This document shows positions 33,069 to 42,544 of a DNA stretch of 64,000 bases, piece by piece. How positions within the stretch are numbered: the first letter of the stretch is position 1; the number at the start of each line of letters is the position of its first letter. Made by a program: the position numbers and the translations under genes. Source of the stretch: Timaviella obliquedivisa GSE-PSE-MK23-08B (GTDB taxonomy: Bacteria > Cyanobacteriota > Cyanobacteriia > Elainellales > Elainellaceae); the NCBI GenBank assembly GCA_019358855.1, contig JAHHII010000001.1, forward strand, positions 434,001-498,000. Direction: 5' to 3'. A model generated the notes under the pieces. The model had not been told where the DNA came from. It made no database searches and worked only from the letters and a program-made list of their open reading frames with translations.

Positions 33069-33962
33069 TTACCAATTCCGCCAACCGCCTTTAACTTCAT
33101 CTTGCTGAGAGAAGGGCACGCTGCTTTGCAGATACCGCAAGGGTCGCCTCTCTAAAAGGGATTGGTATTCCTGGGTGCTTGCCCAGCGATCGATTTCCCT
33201 GGCTCTAAGTACAGGGACAGGATGGCTAAGTTGAGCCGTCTGCAATTGCCTCAGCATTTTGCCCAGGTCGCTAGTGCTCATATCTTCGTAGGAGCGGGCT
33301 TGGGCGAGGAATGCATCTAGGTTGAGTTGTGGTGCAAGGGTGGGAGAGCCGCCACTTAGCTTCATAAGAACTGAAGCGACCACTCTAGGGTTTTGAGCCA
33401 CTAAGAGAGCCGCGCGATCGCAGGTAAACTCGGCACAGCGTACCCATTCCATCAGTTGTGCTTGCAAGCTTTGAGTCAACAAACTCCCCCCAGGGACTAA
33501 CTGTCCTGCTAATACCACCAGATTAGCCAACGTTAAGTAGACGCTGTGTTCGCACTTAAGATGCCCTAACTCGTGGGCAATCACTGCCTGAGTTTCTTCA
33601 GGGGTAAGGAGTTCAATTAAGGAAGTATGAATGACAATAAAGGGCTGTTTGCCTCGCATCGCAAAGGTGTAGGCGTTCGGAGCAGGATTTTGCCGCACGT
33701 AAAGCTGCGGGGGTTCCAAATCTAAAATCTTGCATGCTTCCAACAAAAGCTTATGTAAGTCGGGCAACTGCTGATCGCTAACCAAAACGCTAGAGGCAAT
33801 ATTTTCTAAGTAAAAGAATTGCTCTGCAACAGATCCCAATACATTCCGCAGCAATACATCTAGCCCAAGCAGTTGTTTCATAGCCTGCGTTGCCTGGAGA
33901 TCTAACGGATGTCTGAACTGGTCAGACTTTAAACCCACGAGAAGCGTTTTGGGTAAAGACAT
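33069..33962 (-). CDS. M48-family zinc metalloprotease
   Basis: A 297-residue peptidase. VIAHELGHLKCEH at about residues 128-140 is the HExxH zinc site with a following EH. PNAYTFAMRGKQPFIVIHTSLIELL is the typical preceding strand. FTCDRAALLVAQN holds the downstream zinc-binding region. The membrane segments of HtpX-type members are not evident, so it is probably a soluble member. The last 30 residues are unusual: codons for RPLRYLQSSVPF overlap a 32-bp palindromic repeat (33114-33145) and GGWRNW* is encoded by a copy of a tRNA-Leu 5' fragment (33070-33089). The native C-terminus may have been replaced. Confidence 0.9.
   Translation of the reverse strand: MSLPKTLLVGLKSDQFRHPLDLQATQAMKQLLGLDVLLRNVLGSVAEQFFYLENIASSVLVSDQQLPDLHKLLLEACKILDLEPPQLYVRQNPAPNAYTFAMRGKQPFIVIHTSLIELLTPEETQAVIAHELGHLKCEHSVYLTLANLVVLAGQLVPGGSLLTQSLQAQLMEWVRCAEFTCDRAALLVAQNPRVVASVLMKLSGGSPTLAPQLNLDAFLAQARSYEDMSTSDLGKMLRQLQTAQLSHPVPVLRAREIDRWASTQEYQSLLERRPLRYLQSSVPFSQQDEVKGGWRNW
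33070..33089 (-). repeat. tRNA-Leu 5'-region fragment (20 bp) at the end of the M48 gene
   Basis: The 20-bp segment is 19/20 identical to positions 32969-32988 of the neighbouring tRNA-Leu(CAA), covering the acceptor and D-arm. It supplies the last sense codons and stop of the M48 gene. Confidence 0.8.
33114..33145. repeat. 32-bp palindromic dispersed repeat, copy 2
   Basis: 31/32 identical to 27611-27642. The core CTTTGC-AGATACC-GCAAGG can fold into a 6-bp hairpin with one wobble. Here it lies within the 3' part of the M48 gene and stays in frame. Confidence 0.85.
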
Positions 33963-34130
33963 GAGAGTACTAATTTTGAATTTTGGGCTAGGAAATATTT
34001 AGAGCGCTCTCCTATTGTACAGACCAATTCTTTGCAGATGAGGTAGGTCGTGTCGTCCTCTGCCCAAAACCTTTTAATCCGATCGCCCTAACCTATTCAA
34101 ATTTGCCCATCTCAAGCAAATAAGGTAAAG

Positions 34131-34153
34131 CAAAAAGGGGCGCGATCGCCCCT
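34131..34153 (-). terminator. Intrinsic terminator of murA
   Basis: The arms AGGGGCG (34136-34142) and CGCCCCT (34147-34153) pair around CGAT. On the minus strand the hairpin is followed by five T. It sits 24 bp after the murA stop. Confidence 0.8.
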
Positions 34154-34176
34154 CTACAACTCCCTAACTTAAGTCC

Positions 34177-35616
34177 CTATAACGAAACCAACGACGGCTC
34201 AATGGCGATCGGTGGTTTCACTTCATCTTCCGACACCACCTGAACGCGCTGAATCTTTGCGCCTAAGCCCTTCAGCTTACCTTCTAAATCGTCGTAGCCC
34301 CGATCCATGTGATGTAGCCCGCGAATAGTGGTCATCCCCTCAGCCGCCAACCCCGCCAGCACTAACGCTGCAGAAGCCCGCAAATCTGTTGCCATTACGG
34401 GTGCACCCGACAGAAAAGGCACACCTCGAATAATGGCGTGGTTGCCCTTGACCCGAATATCTGCTCCCATTCGATTCAGTTCTGGCACATGCCCCAGACG
34501 ATTTTCAAACAAAGTTTCAGTGATAACACTGTTGCCCTCGCTCAGGGTCATCAAAGTCATTAAGGGAGCTTGGACATCGGTAGGAAAGCCCGGATAGGGC
34601 AGCGTTGTAATGTCTGTAGCGTGGTAGTCTAACCCTGGTACCACCCGCAGACGATTGGGTGCATCTTCGACGATGCCTACTCCAATCTCACGCAGTTTGG
34701 CAATGACGGCAGTAAGGTGTTCTGGAATGACCGAGGTAAGGATAATTTCAGAGCGAGTTACCGCGCCTGCAATGAGGTAGGTACCTGCTTCAATGCGATC
34801 GGAAATGATGTTGAAATCTGTGGCGTGAAGGCTAGCTACTCCAGAAATCACGATCGTATTGGTGCCTGCGCCCCGAATGTTTGCCCCCATAGAGCGGCAG
34901 AAATTGGCTAAATCCACGACTTCTGGCTCTTGAGCAGCGTTCTCAATAATGGTTTCGCCCTCAGCTAGGGTTGCTGCCATCATGAGGGTTTCGGTCGCCC
35001 CCACGCTAGGCATATCTAGATAAATTTTGGCTCCCTGCAACCGCTTCTTGCCGCCGGTAATGTAGGCATGAACAGTGCCATGCTCAATTTGAACATCTGC
35101 CCCCAGCGCCTGCAACCCCCGAACGTGCAAATCAACCGGACGAGCGCCGATCGCACATCCCCCTGGTAATGGCACCCGCGCCACGCCCAGCCTTGCCAGC
35201 AGAGGGCCAATCACAAAGAAGCTGGCTCGAAGCTGACTGACTAAGTCATAGGGCGCTTTAGAATGCCCAATGTGACGAGTATTAACTTCCAAAACATCGC
35301 CCTGCCGCTTAAGTTGAACGCCCAGAGCCGAGAGAATTTCGCCCATGCGATCGACATCAGCAAGGGAGGGAACATTGCTGAGGCGACAATCTTCACTACA
35401 GAGGAGAGTCCCTGCCATAATCGCCAATGCCGAGTTCTTGGCACCGCTGATTTTGACCTCTCCCTTTAAGGGGTTTTTTCCCCAGATTTGTAGAACCGTT
35501 TCACCCACGGCAGGCTGAGAATCGGAAGTTAATAGGCTGGTTAATGAGCTAGTAGAGGGATTGATAGCGTTGACCTCCGGGACGGATATAAGCTGTTTTT
35601 GTCTAAATGAATGCAC
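34177..35616 (-). CDS. murA: UDP-N-acetylglucosamine 1-carboxyvinyltransferase
   Basis: First committed step of peptidoglycan synthesis: transfers enolpyruvate from PEP to UDP-GlcNAc. The domain begins near residue 40 ([28 protein letters not shown]). The active-site Cys lies in [16 protein letters not shown]. Other landmarks are [56 protein letters not shown] and [17 protein letters not shown]. The N-terminus is about 35 residues longer than E. coli MurA; GTG 35616 is the only good start before the domain, so the extension may be real. Confidence 0.96.
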   Translation of the reverse strand: MHSFRQKQLISVPEVNAINPSTSSLTSLLTSDSQPAVGETVLQIWGKNPLKGEVKISGAKNSALAIMAGTLLCSEDCRLSNVPSLADVDRMGEILSALGVQLKRQGDVLEVNTRHIGHSKAPYDLVSQLRASFFVIGPLLARLGVARVPLPGGCAIGARPVDLHVRGLQALGADVQIEHGTVHAYITGGKKRLQGAKIYLDMPSVGATETLMMAATLAEGETIIENAAQEPEVVDLANFCRSMGANIRGAGTNTIVISGVASLHATDFNIISDRIEAGTYLIAGAVTRSEIILTSVIPEHLTAVIAKLREIGVGIVEDAPNRLRVVPGLDYHATDITTLPYPGFPTDVQAPLMTLMTLSEGNSVITETLFENRLGHVPELNRMGADIRVKGNHAIIRGVPFLSGAPVMATDLRASAALVLAGLAAEGMTTIRGLHHMDRGYDDLEGKLKGLGAKIQRVQVVSEDEVKPPIAIEPSLVSL

Positions 35617-35877
35617 TGTTGAGAGGGCTTCGTTGAGCTAACTTTACAGATGCTTCAAATTTGGTTTGATTGTACCGGAAAGATCCACAATGTCCAGTCA
35701 GTATTACGGACAGATTTTGAATTTTTTATTGATTCAGATAAAAATTACCTTAACTGAGCAATCTGCCTGGACTACGTGACAAATATCCTGGGGCGATCGG
35801 TTGACGAATTGCACCGCTTGGCGGGATGATTAAAAATCGCAGTCTTCAAAAAATGGGTTTTTGAAAAACTGTGAAAT

Positions 35878-35961
35878 GCGGAACTGGCGGAATTGGTAGA
35901 CGCGCTAGATTCAGGTTCTAGTGCTCGCAAGGGCTTCCGGGTTCAAGTCCCGGGTTCCGCA
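35878..35961 (+). tRNA. tRNA-Leu(CAG)
   Basis: An 84-nt class II tRNA. Acceptor GCGGAAC pairs with GTTCCGC, discriminator A. The anticodon stem-loop CTAGA-TTCAGGT-TCTAG gives anticodon CAG. The variable arm is GCTCGCAAGGGC, and the T-arm CGGGTTCAAGTCCCG is canonical. CCA is not encoded. A terminator follows at 36002-36034. Confidence 0.95.
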
Positions 35962-36001
35962 TCCTGTTAGTGAAAGTTACTTAAACTGACGAACATAGAG
36001 G

Positions 36002-36034
36002 CTCAGTGCATTCCCCGGAGTGTACTGAGTTTTT
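36002..36034 (+). terminator. Terminator of tRNA-Leu(CAG)
   Basis: CTCAGT (36002-36007) pairs with ACTGAG (36024-36029), with further pairing inside (GCATTCC/GGAGTGT, two wobbles). TTTTT follows directly. Confidence 0.8.
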
Positions 36035-36170
36035 GGTTCAGTAGGTCGATTTCAGATCCGGACTGAAATAATAGGCACAACTGATGCAGTGAATGATTTT
36101 TTTAACAAAAGTTAAATCACTTCCCTCGTGGATCTTTCCCATCACGAATCTTTTATTTTGAAATCCTCCT

Positions 36171-36947
36171 ATGCTGACCAGTCTGCAAAATCCCTTAGTC
36201 AAGCAACTCCGAAAACTTCAGCAAGCGAAGGAGCGGCGAGAGCAACAGATGTTTTTGCTAGAGGGAACGCATTTGTTGGAGGAAGCTTGCGCGGTAGGTT
36301 GTCCGCTGGCGATCGTCTGCTGTACTCCTGATTGGCAGGAACGATATCCGCAGATCTGGGAACGAGCGATCGCCCTTGCTTCCAGGGTTGAACTCGTTAG
36401 CCCAGAAGTGCTACAAGCGATCGCCACGACCCAGCATCCCGATGGTGTCGTTGCTACAGCCCACCGCAATATTCCGACCGCGCTCCCAATTCCGACTCTA
36501 GGCATTGCCCTAGAAACTCTTCAAGACCCCGGCAACCTGGGCACCGTGATTCGGACTGCTGCCGCCGTTGGAGTCGATGGCTTGTGGCTCAGCGCCGATA
36601 GCGTAGATCCAGATCATCCTAAAGTGCTTCGAGCCTCGGCGGGGCAGTGGTTTCGGTTACCCATGGCAGTTAGCCCCACTTTGCAAGAGGAAATCGGGCA
36701 GTTTCAGAGCCACGGAGTACAGGTGATAGCAACCTTGCCCACGGCAGAACTGACTTACTGGGAAGCCGATTTAAGCCAGCCAACGTTGATTTTATTGGGG
36801 AATGAAGGAGCAGGATTGTCGGCAGAATTAGCAGAAATGGCAGATGTGGGGGTGAAGATTCCCTTAGCAGTGGGCGTGGAGTCTTTGAACGTGGCGATCG
36901 CCGCTGCCTTGATTTTGTACGAAGCAAAACGGCAAAGGCTCCGTTAA
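36171..36947 (+). CDS. SpoU/TrmH-family RNA methyltransferase
   Basis: A 258-residue SPOUT enzyme that 2'-O-methylates tRNA or rRNA with SAM. The N-terminal substrate-binding domain contains LTSLQNPLVKQLRKLQQAKERREQQMFLLEGTHLL. The C-terminal knot has the three SPOUT motifs: ALETLQDPGNLGTVIRTAAA (motif 1), LLGNEGAGLSAEL (motif 2) and VGVESLNVAIAAALILYEAKR (motif 3). It is closer to the RlmB/TsnR group than to TrmL. It is convergent with a small unknown gene, overlapping by 4 bp. Confidence 0.93.
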   Translation: MLTSLQNPLVKQLRKLQQAKERREQQMFLLEGTHLLEEACAVGCPLAIVCCTPDWQERYPQIWERAIALASRVELVSPEVLQAIATTQHPDGVVATAHRNIPTALPIPTLGIALETLQDPGNLGTVIRTAAAVGVDGLWLSADSVDPDHPKVLRASAGQWFRLPMAVSPTLQEEIGQFQSHGVQVIATLPTAELTYWEADLSQPTLILLGNEGAGLSAELAEMADVGVKIPLAVGVESLNVAIAAALILYEAKRQRLR

Positions 36948-37177
36948 GTCAATTCATCCGTTGATATTGCCTCTATGCCTCCTTTGGTCTGCATATACTT
37001 CTCAATATCTGCTGCCGCTGCTTCTAAATCCTCTAGATCAATAGGCAGAGTCGGTTTAGTCGGCTCTACGGGAACCGTTAACTCTTCAGAAACAGGTAGG
37101 CTCATCCCCAAATGGTTGAGCGACTCCATGAAGGCTTGGTTGGCAGCGCGGCGCTGTTCTCTCTGACTTTGATCCAT
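36944..37177 (-). CDS. Small conserved cyanobacterial protein
   Basis: A 77-residue acidic protein with QREQRRAANQAFMESLNHLG at the N-terminus, then a Pro/Thr-rich linker and LEDLEAAAADIEKYMQTKGG. No membrane segment. I know no function. The ATG at 37177 is chosen over a TTG at 37198. Convergent with the SpoU gene, 4-bp overlap. Confidence 0.7.
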   Translation of the reverse strand: MDQSQREQRRAANQAFMESLNHLGMSLPVSEELTVPVEPTKPTLPIDLEDLEAAAADIEKYMQTKGGIEAISTDELT

Positions 37178-37295
37178 CTCAAAATCGACTTTTTCCAAAA
37201 GAATATGCTTAGAGTGCCCAAGTAACTGGCAGATTGCTCACTCGCCCATTGCGGAATCGACCCCTCACCCTTGAGAATGAAGGGACGAAACTTTG

Positions 37296-38750
37296 ATGGG
37301 GATGAGCGAAGTGAGTCACGGATTAGACTACGACTTAGTAATTATCGGTGCAGGTGTGGGTGGACATGGGGCTGCTCTGCACGCGGTAAGCTGTGGGCTG
37401 AAGACTGCCATTGTTGAAGCAGCAGAGATGGGCGGCACTTGTGTTAACCGTGGCTGTATCCCTTCTAAGGCATTGCTGGCGGCTTCGGGTAAGGTGCGCG
37501 AACTGCGCGATGCCCATCATTTAAAGGCACTGGGTATCCAGGTCAATGACGTGGCATTCGAGCGAGGCGCGATCGCTGCTCATGCTCAATCTATTGTGAC
37601 TAAACAGCGCGAAGGGTTAATTGGCAGCCTCAAGCGCCTGGGGGTTGATATCATTTCTGGGCGAGGCAAGTTGGCTGGCGCACAAAAGCTAACGGTGACT
37701 TCTCCAGAAGGCGAAAGAACGGTGACAGCACAAGACATCATCATCGCTACAGGTTCTATTCCCTTTGTGCCGCCTGGTGCCGAGATCGATGGCAAGACGG
37801 TCTTTACCAGCGACGATGCCGTGAGGCTGGAGTCTCTACCGCCCTGGATTGCGATCGTGGGAAGCGGCTACATTGGTTTAGAATTTGCCGATGTTTATTC
37901 CGCGTTGGGCTGCGAGATTACTTTAATTGAGGCGCTAGATCAACTGATGCCAGGCTTTGATCCTGATATTGCCAAGCTAGCCAAGCGTGTGCTGATTGAC
38001 CCACGAGATATTGAAACGAAGGTAGGACTGCTGGCGAAAAGAGTCATTCCGGGATCTCCTGTCGTGATTGAATTAGCCGATGCCAAAACGAAGGAAGTCG
38101 TAGAAGTACTGGAAGTCGATGCCTGTTTGATTGCGACTGGGCGGATACCGCTAACAAAGGATTTGGGCTTGGAAACCGTGGGAGCAGAACTCGATCGCCG
38201 GGGCTTTATTCCCGTGAATGACCAGATGGCAGTGTTAACCCAAGGTCAGCCAGAGCAGCATTTGTGGGCGATCGGGGATGCGACAGGCAAGATGATGTTG
38301 GCACATACGGCGGCGGCTCAGGGTGTGGTAGCGATCGAAAATATCTGTGGTCGCCCTCGGACGGTAGACTATCGCAGCATTCCAGCAGCAGCGTTTACCC
38401 ACCCCGAAGTTAGCTTTGTGGGCTTAACAGAGCCGCAAGCAAAGGAACTAGCAGCGACCGAAGGCTTTGAAATTGCTACGGTGCGATCGTACTTCAAAAG
38501 CAACGCAAAGGCATTAGCAGAAGGCGAAACTGACGGTATTGCTAAAGTGATTTACCGTAAGGACACGGGTGAAGTTTTGGGCGTTCATATTTTTGGACTC
38601 CATGCGGCTGACCTGATTCAGGAGGCAGCAAACGCCATTGCCCTGCGGCAATCGGTGCATGATTTGGCGTATGTTGTCCATACCCATCCCACCCTATCGG
38701 AAGTCTTAGATGAAGCTTACAAACGAGCCGTGGGAGCAGAAGCGCATTAA
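37296..38750 (+). CDS. lpd: Dihydrolipoyl dehydrogenase (E3)
   Basis: A FAD-dependent E3 subunit of 2-oxo acid dehydrogenase and/or glycine cleavage complexes. [18 protein letters not shown] binds FAD, and [16 protein letters not shown] carries the redox-active Cys pair. [21 protein letters not shown] is the NAD-binding motif. The second FAD segment is [20 protein letters not shown]. The C-terminal active-site His-Glu is in [19 protein letters not shown]. The ATG at 37296 is preferred by its distance to AAGGGA. The stop abuts the trpC ATG directly (TAAATG), so the two are a transcription unit. Confidence 0.95.
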   Translation: MGMSEVSHGLDYDLVIIGAGVGGHGAALHAVSCGLKTAIVEAAEMGGTCVNRGCIPSKALLAASGKVRELRDAHHLKALGIQVNDVAFERGAIAAHAQSIVTKQREGLIGSLKRLGVDIISGRGKLAGAQKLTVTSPEGERTVTAQDIIIATGSIPFVPPGAEIDGKTVFTSDDAVRLESLPPWIAIVGSGYIGLEFADVYSALGCEITLIEALDQLMPGFDPDIAKLAKRVLIDPRDIETKVGLLAKRVIPGSPVVIELADAKTKEVVEVLEVDACLIATGRIPLTKDLGLETVGAELDRRGFIPVNDQMAVLTQGQPEQHLWAIGDATGKMMLAHTAAAQGVVAIENICGRPRTVDYRSIPAAAFTHPEVSFVGLTEPQAKELAATEGFEIATVRSYFKSNAKALAEGETDGIAKVIYRKDTGEVLGVHIFGLHAADLIQEAANAIALRQSVHDLAYVVHTHPTLSEVLDEAYKRAVGAEAH

Positions 38751-39638
38751 ATGATTCAAATTCGTCGTCGTCACCCCAGTCCCGAAATTGCAGTCGATGC
38801 TGTCCGGTTTCAAGCCATGGTTTCTGACCTAGAGCCGCTGAATATTTTAGAAGAAATTGTTTGGCAAAAAGAAAAAGAAATCACCCAGATGCGAGAAAGA
38901 ACACCGCTGGATGAGCTACAGCGACAAATTGTAGATTGCCCTCCTCCTCAAGATTTTGTGAGGGCGCTGAAACAAGGGAAGACTCAGCCCGCGCTCATTG
39001 CCGAGGTGAAGAAGGCTTCGCCCAGTAAAGGCGTGCTGCGAGAAGATTTTGATGCAGTGGCGATCGCCCAGTCTTATCAGGCTGGGGGCGCCAGCTGCCT
39101 CTCGGTTTTGACTGACGAAAAATTCTTTCAGGGCAGCTTCGCCAACCTTAAGAACATTCGGGCTGCGGTCGAAATTCCACTGCTCTGCAAAGAGTTCATC
39201 ATCTATCCTTATCAGCTTTACCTGGCTCGAATCAATGGTGCTGATGCTGTGCTGCTAATTGCGGCAATTTTAGAAGATAGGGATCTGCAATATTTTCTCA
39301 AAATTGCCAAAGTCCTGGGCATGGTGGCATTAATTGAAGTGCATACCTTGGCAGAACTCGATCGCGTTTTGGCGCTAGATGGGGTGGCTTTAGTCGGCAT
39401 CAACAACCGTAACCTAGAAGATTTCTCAGTAGATTTGCAGACGACTGAGCAGATTCTAAAGGCAAGAGATGAAGCGCTCAAAACTCGTGAAATCCTGGTG
39501 GTGAGCGAGTCAGGTCTGCATCAGCCAGAGGACTTGCAGCGAGTGCGGCAGGCGGGAGTTGGGGCAGTCCTCATTGGCGAATCTTTGGTCACACAGCCCG
39601 ATCCGGGAAAGGCGATCGCTAATTTATTTTTTCAATAA
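38751..39638 (+). CDS. trpC: Indole-3-glycerol phosphate synthase
   Basis: A 295-residue TIM-barrel enzyme of tryptophan synthesis that closes the indole ring of CdRP. Signatures: [114 protein letters not shown] and [12 protein letters not shown]. The catalytic Lys and Glu are in [10 protein letters not shown] and LCKEFI. The N-terminus carries about 30 extra residues, as usual in cyanobacteria. Genes lpd and trpC are unrelated functionally but share one transcript. Confidence 0.97.
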   Translation: MIQIRRRHPSPEIAVDAVRFQAMVSDLEPLNILEEIVWQKEKEITQMRERTPLDELQRQIVDCPPPQDFVRALKQGKTQPALIAEVKKASPSKGVLREDFDAVAIAQSYQAGGASCLSVLTDEKFFQGSFANLKNIRAAVEIPLLCKEFIIYPYQLYLARINGADAVLLIAAILEDRDLQYFLKIAKVLGMVALIEVHTLAELDRVLALDGVALVGINNRNLEDFSVDLQTTEQILKARDEALKTREILVVSESGLHQPEDLQRVRQAGVGAVLIGESLVTQPDPGKAIANLFFQ

Positions 39639-39758
39639 ATCTCTTCAGTCCGTATCCTACCCATCCTTTGCGAGTTGGGATTTAGGTGCATACTGAAAGA
39701 GTGTTGATATATATTCATACTTTTCACGTTTATTCCCCATCATTGAGTTACAGTCCGC

Positions 39759-40016
39759 ATGGAGCCGATTCCTCTTCCTTCTCATATTCACTACGAGCTA
39801 CTGCTGCAACTCCTGGAACGCCAGACTATGCGCTCGGTAGACCGAAATCATGTCCTCCAAGAGCAAGTGCAAGAACTGATTGTTAATCTTCGCAAAGCAG
39901 CTTCGCAGCAGCGACAGATCGAGGAAAGCTGTCGGCGATCGAACTTAGCAATTGATTATCGATGGTCGTTAAACGAATCCAATGAAGCAGTTTCCACACC
40001 CATGCCCAAGGAGTAG
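39759..40016 (+). CDS. Small conserved cyanobacterial protein, DUF5340-like
   Basis: An 85-residue protein beginning MEPIPLPSHIHYELLLQLLE, then QEQVQELIVNLRKAASQQRQIEE. The first 60 residues match my memory of DUF5340, a small cyanobacterial family of unknown function. Mostly helical, probably coiled-coil. It lies between trpC and a large coiled-coil gene in the same direction. Confidence 0.75.
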   Translation: MEPIPLPSHIHYELLLQLLERQTMRSVDRNHVLQEQVQELIVNLRKAASQQRQIEESCRRSNLAIDYRWSLNESNEAVSTPMPKE

Positions 40017-40108
40017 CAGCCCTAGACAAAAGTAGAAGAAACCCGATCTCTTGCCCAATAACCTGTTAGAATTCTCTGGACAAATGACCCCACGCTTCGA
40101 GGTCTTGA

Positions 40109-41266
40109 GTGTCGCAGTTAAGCTCTATGCACGACAGTTGTCTTCCAGTTAACCCGCTTAATCCTCCCTTTTCTGAAGTGGAGGAGGACATGGCATTGAA
40201 GCTGACCTGTTCTCTAACCGCCCATCAGACGCTTTTAAACGAGTTGGCAGTTCCAGCCTCCGAGCAAGAAAAGATCTCCCGAATTTATCACTTAGAGCAG
40301 GCACTAGACCAGGCAATTCAGTGTATCAGTGATCTGAAGACACAGGTGCAAGACCAACAGGTTTTGGAGTCGCAGCTTGCTAACACCGAGGAATTTGCTT
40401 ATGTACAGCAGCAGGCGATCGCGCGTCTCAAGTTGCAAATTGTAGAGCAAGGACAGGCACTAGAAGCTCAAATTCTTGAAACCCAGCAGCGTGATCAAGC
40501 TGTTGAAGAGTTATTAGTGAGCGTTGAGGTCATTACCCAAACCCAGCAGCAAGAGCTAGAGCGGTTGCGCCTCAAGCTTATGGAAGACCAGCGGGAGGCA
40601 CAAGGACAGCGGACTCGCATGGGCATCCAACTTCAGGATGTGCAGACTCAGCTAGAGTCGCGGCAGCTACGGGTCAGCGAGTTAGAGTCAGAAACCTTGG
40701 CAGTCCGGGCTTCGACGACAAGTTTGCAGGTGCAGCTAGACTCTGCTCGCGACCAAATTCGAGAGCTATCGGCAAAAAGTCCGGCACTGGTGGCAATGCG
40801 CCAAGACTTTGCTAAGGCACAGGGACAAGTGGAAGAACTGGAGCAGCAGATTGCGCAACAGACCATGAACCATACCCGTTGGCAGCAGCTTCATCAGGAA
40901 ATGGAAGAAGAGCGCGATCGCCTGCAAATTCGGGTGACCAATCTGGAGCTACAAACCGCAGAAATGCAAGAGCAAGTGCTGCACCAGGCACAACATGCCA
41001 CCGAGCAGGAAACCGCAGTGCAGTATTGGAAAGATCGCTACCTCGCTAGCCAAGAAGAAAGAATGCAGATTAAAGAGCGCCTGCAACAGGTGAATGATCC
41101 AATAGTGCGATCGCTCCTGGCTCAACATTTCAACGACCTCCGCCCCGAGAAATTGGAACCCCGCTCTCTTGCTGCCCTGCCTCTTCCCAAGCTGTTGCCC
41201 CCCGATCTGCCAGATTTTTTGACGCGGCGACGGGGCAATAAGCCAAAACCCAGTATAGAAACCTAA
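40109..41266 (+). CDS. Long coiled-coil protein of unknown function
   Basis: A 385-residue protein. From residue 60 to 330 it is a nearly continuous coiled coil, rich in Gln, Glu and Leu (for example QVQELEQQIAQQTMNHTRWQ-type heptads). The C-terminal 50 residues hold SLAALPLPKLLPPDLPDFLTRRRG, a proline-rich segment that may be a docking motif. No signal peptide or membrane segment. GTG 40109 has GAGGT 6 bases upstream; ATG 40127 is an alternative. Probably a cyanobacterial structural protein. Confidence 0.8.
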   Translation: MSQLSSMHDSCLPVNPLNPPFSEVEEDMALKLTCSLTAHQTLLNELAVPASEQEKISRIYHLEQALDQAIQCISDLKTQVQDQQVLESQLANTEEFAYVQQQAIARLKLQIVEQGQALEAQILETQQRDQAVEELLVSVEVITQTQQQELERLRLKLMEDQREAQGQRTRMGIQLQDVQTQLESRQLRVSELESETLAVRASTTSLQVQLDSARDQIRELSAKSPALVAMRQDFAKAQGQVEELEQQIAQQTMNHTRWQQLHQEMEEERDRLQIRVTNLELQTAEMQEQVLHQAQHATEQETAVQYWKDRYLASQEERMQIKERLQQVNDPIVRSLLAQHFNDLRPEKLEPRSLAALPLPKLLPPDLPDFLTRRRGNKPKPSIET

Positions 41267-41371
41267 AAACCGCAAAACCTAAAATCGCGTTAGCCAAACC
41301 AAATCGCCAAGTTGTATCATCCTGATCTAGACATCGACGATGAACAATCCTCACAAAGGCAGGGTAGACGA

Positions 41372-42523
41372 ATGGACGATAAACTAATGCTGATGATTCC
41401 GGGCCCCACACCCGTACCGGAACAGGTCTTGCTGGCACTAGCCAAGCACCCGATTGGGCACCGGAGCGGTGACTTTAGCAAGATTATGGCAGAGGTGGTA
41501 GAAGGCTTAAAGTGGCTGCACCAAACCCAAAACGATGTGCTGGTGCTGGCGGCAAGCGGCACGGGCGCAATGGAAGCGGGAATTATTAACTTCTTGAGTC
41601 CTGGCGATCGCGTTTTGGTCGGTTCTAACGGCAAGTTTGGCGAACGCTGGGCAGAAGTTTGTCAAGCCTACGGTCTTACGGTCGAGAGCATCACCTCAGA
41701 ATGGGGCAAACCCCTCGACCCTGAACAGTTTCGCGCTTCTCTAGAGGCAGACACTGATAAGCAAATCAAAGCGGTCATTGTTACCCATAGCGAAACCTCC
41801 ACAGGCGTTCTCAACGACTTGAAAACCATCAGCCGCCCTGTGAAAGCCCACGGGGCACTCATGATTGCCGATGCCGTCACTAGTTTAGGCGCAACCAGTG
41901 TGCCCATGGATGAGTGGAACCTAGATGTGGTTGGATCTGGCTCTCAGAAGGGCTTTATGCTACCTCCTGGTTTAGGCTTTGTGGCGGTCAGTTCTAAAGC
42001 ATGGGAAGCTTACACCCACGCCAAGTTACCTCGCTACTACCTGGACTTGGGCAAGTATCGTAAAGACGCGGCAAAAAACAGCACACCTTTTACGCCTCCC
42101 GTTAATATGTTCTTTGCTCTACAAGTGGCGCTGAAGATGATGCGGGCAGAAGGATTAGAGAATATCTTTGCGCGCCATCATCGACAAATGAACGCTACCC
42201 GCGCCGCGATGAAGGCAATGGGGTTGCCGTTATTGGCAGCAGATGGATATGGGAGCCCAGCGATCACAGCGGTTGCGCCTATTAACGTGGATGCCGAGAA
42301 GATTCGGTCGATTGTGCGGAAGCGGTTTGATATTGCGATGGCAGGAGGACAAGATCATCTGAGTGGCAAAATCTTCCGGGTAGGGCACTTAGGGTTTGTC
42401 AGCGATCGCGATATTCTCACGGCAATGAGTGCGTTAGAGGCTGCTCTTCAGGAGTTGAATTATGAAGGATTTACACCGGGTGCTGGGGTGACAGCAGCAG
42501 CAAAAGCCTTGGCAGCAGGGTAG
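41372..42523 (+). CDS. Class V aminotransferase (alanine/serine-glyoxylate type)
   Basis: A 384-residue PLP enzyme. The N-terminus MLMIPGPTPVPEQVLLALAKHPIGHR is the family start, followed by VLVLAASGTGAMEAGIINF, AVIVTHSETSTGVLNDL and IADAVTSLGA. The PLP lysine is in VVGSGSQKGFMLPPGL. C-terminal DHLSGKIFRVGHLGFV holds the conserved arginine region. Likely photorespiratory glyoxylate transamination. In older cyanobacterial literature the family was annotated as soluble hydrogenase small subunit. ATG 41372 is chosen over an upstream TTG at 41312. Confidence 0.93.
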   Translation: MDDKLMLMIPGPTPVPEQVLLALAKHPIGHRSGDFSKIMAEVVEGLKWLHQTQNDVLVLAASGTGAMEAGIINFLSPGDRVLVGSNGKFGERWAEVCQAYGLTVESITSEWGKPLDPEQFRASLEADTDKQIKAVIVTHSETSTGVLNDLKTISRPVKAHGALMIADAVTSLGATSVPMDEWNLDVVGSGSQKGFMLPPGLGFVAVSSKAWEAYTHAKLPRYYLDLGKYRKDAAKNSTPFTPPVNMFFALQVALKMMRAEGLENIFARHHRQMNATRAAMKAMGLPLLAADGYGSPAITAVAPINVDAEKIRSIVRKRFDIAMAGGQDHLSGKIFRVGHLGFVSDRDILTAMSALEAALQELNYEGFTPGAGVTAAAKALAAG

Positions 42524-42544
42524 AAGGAGATCTAACCCAGAACT

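Noticed and set aside
35690..35779. A 29-codon frame upstream of tRNA-Leu(CAG)
   Set aside because: Weak ribosome site and no recognisable family. It lies in the divergent promoter region of murA.
32908..36034. Possible integrated island between the two tRNA-Leu genes
   Set aside because: The interval carries only the M48 gene, murA and tRNA genes, with no integrase or mobile genes, and the anticodons differ.
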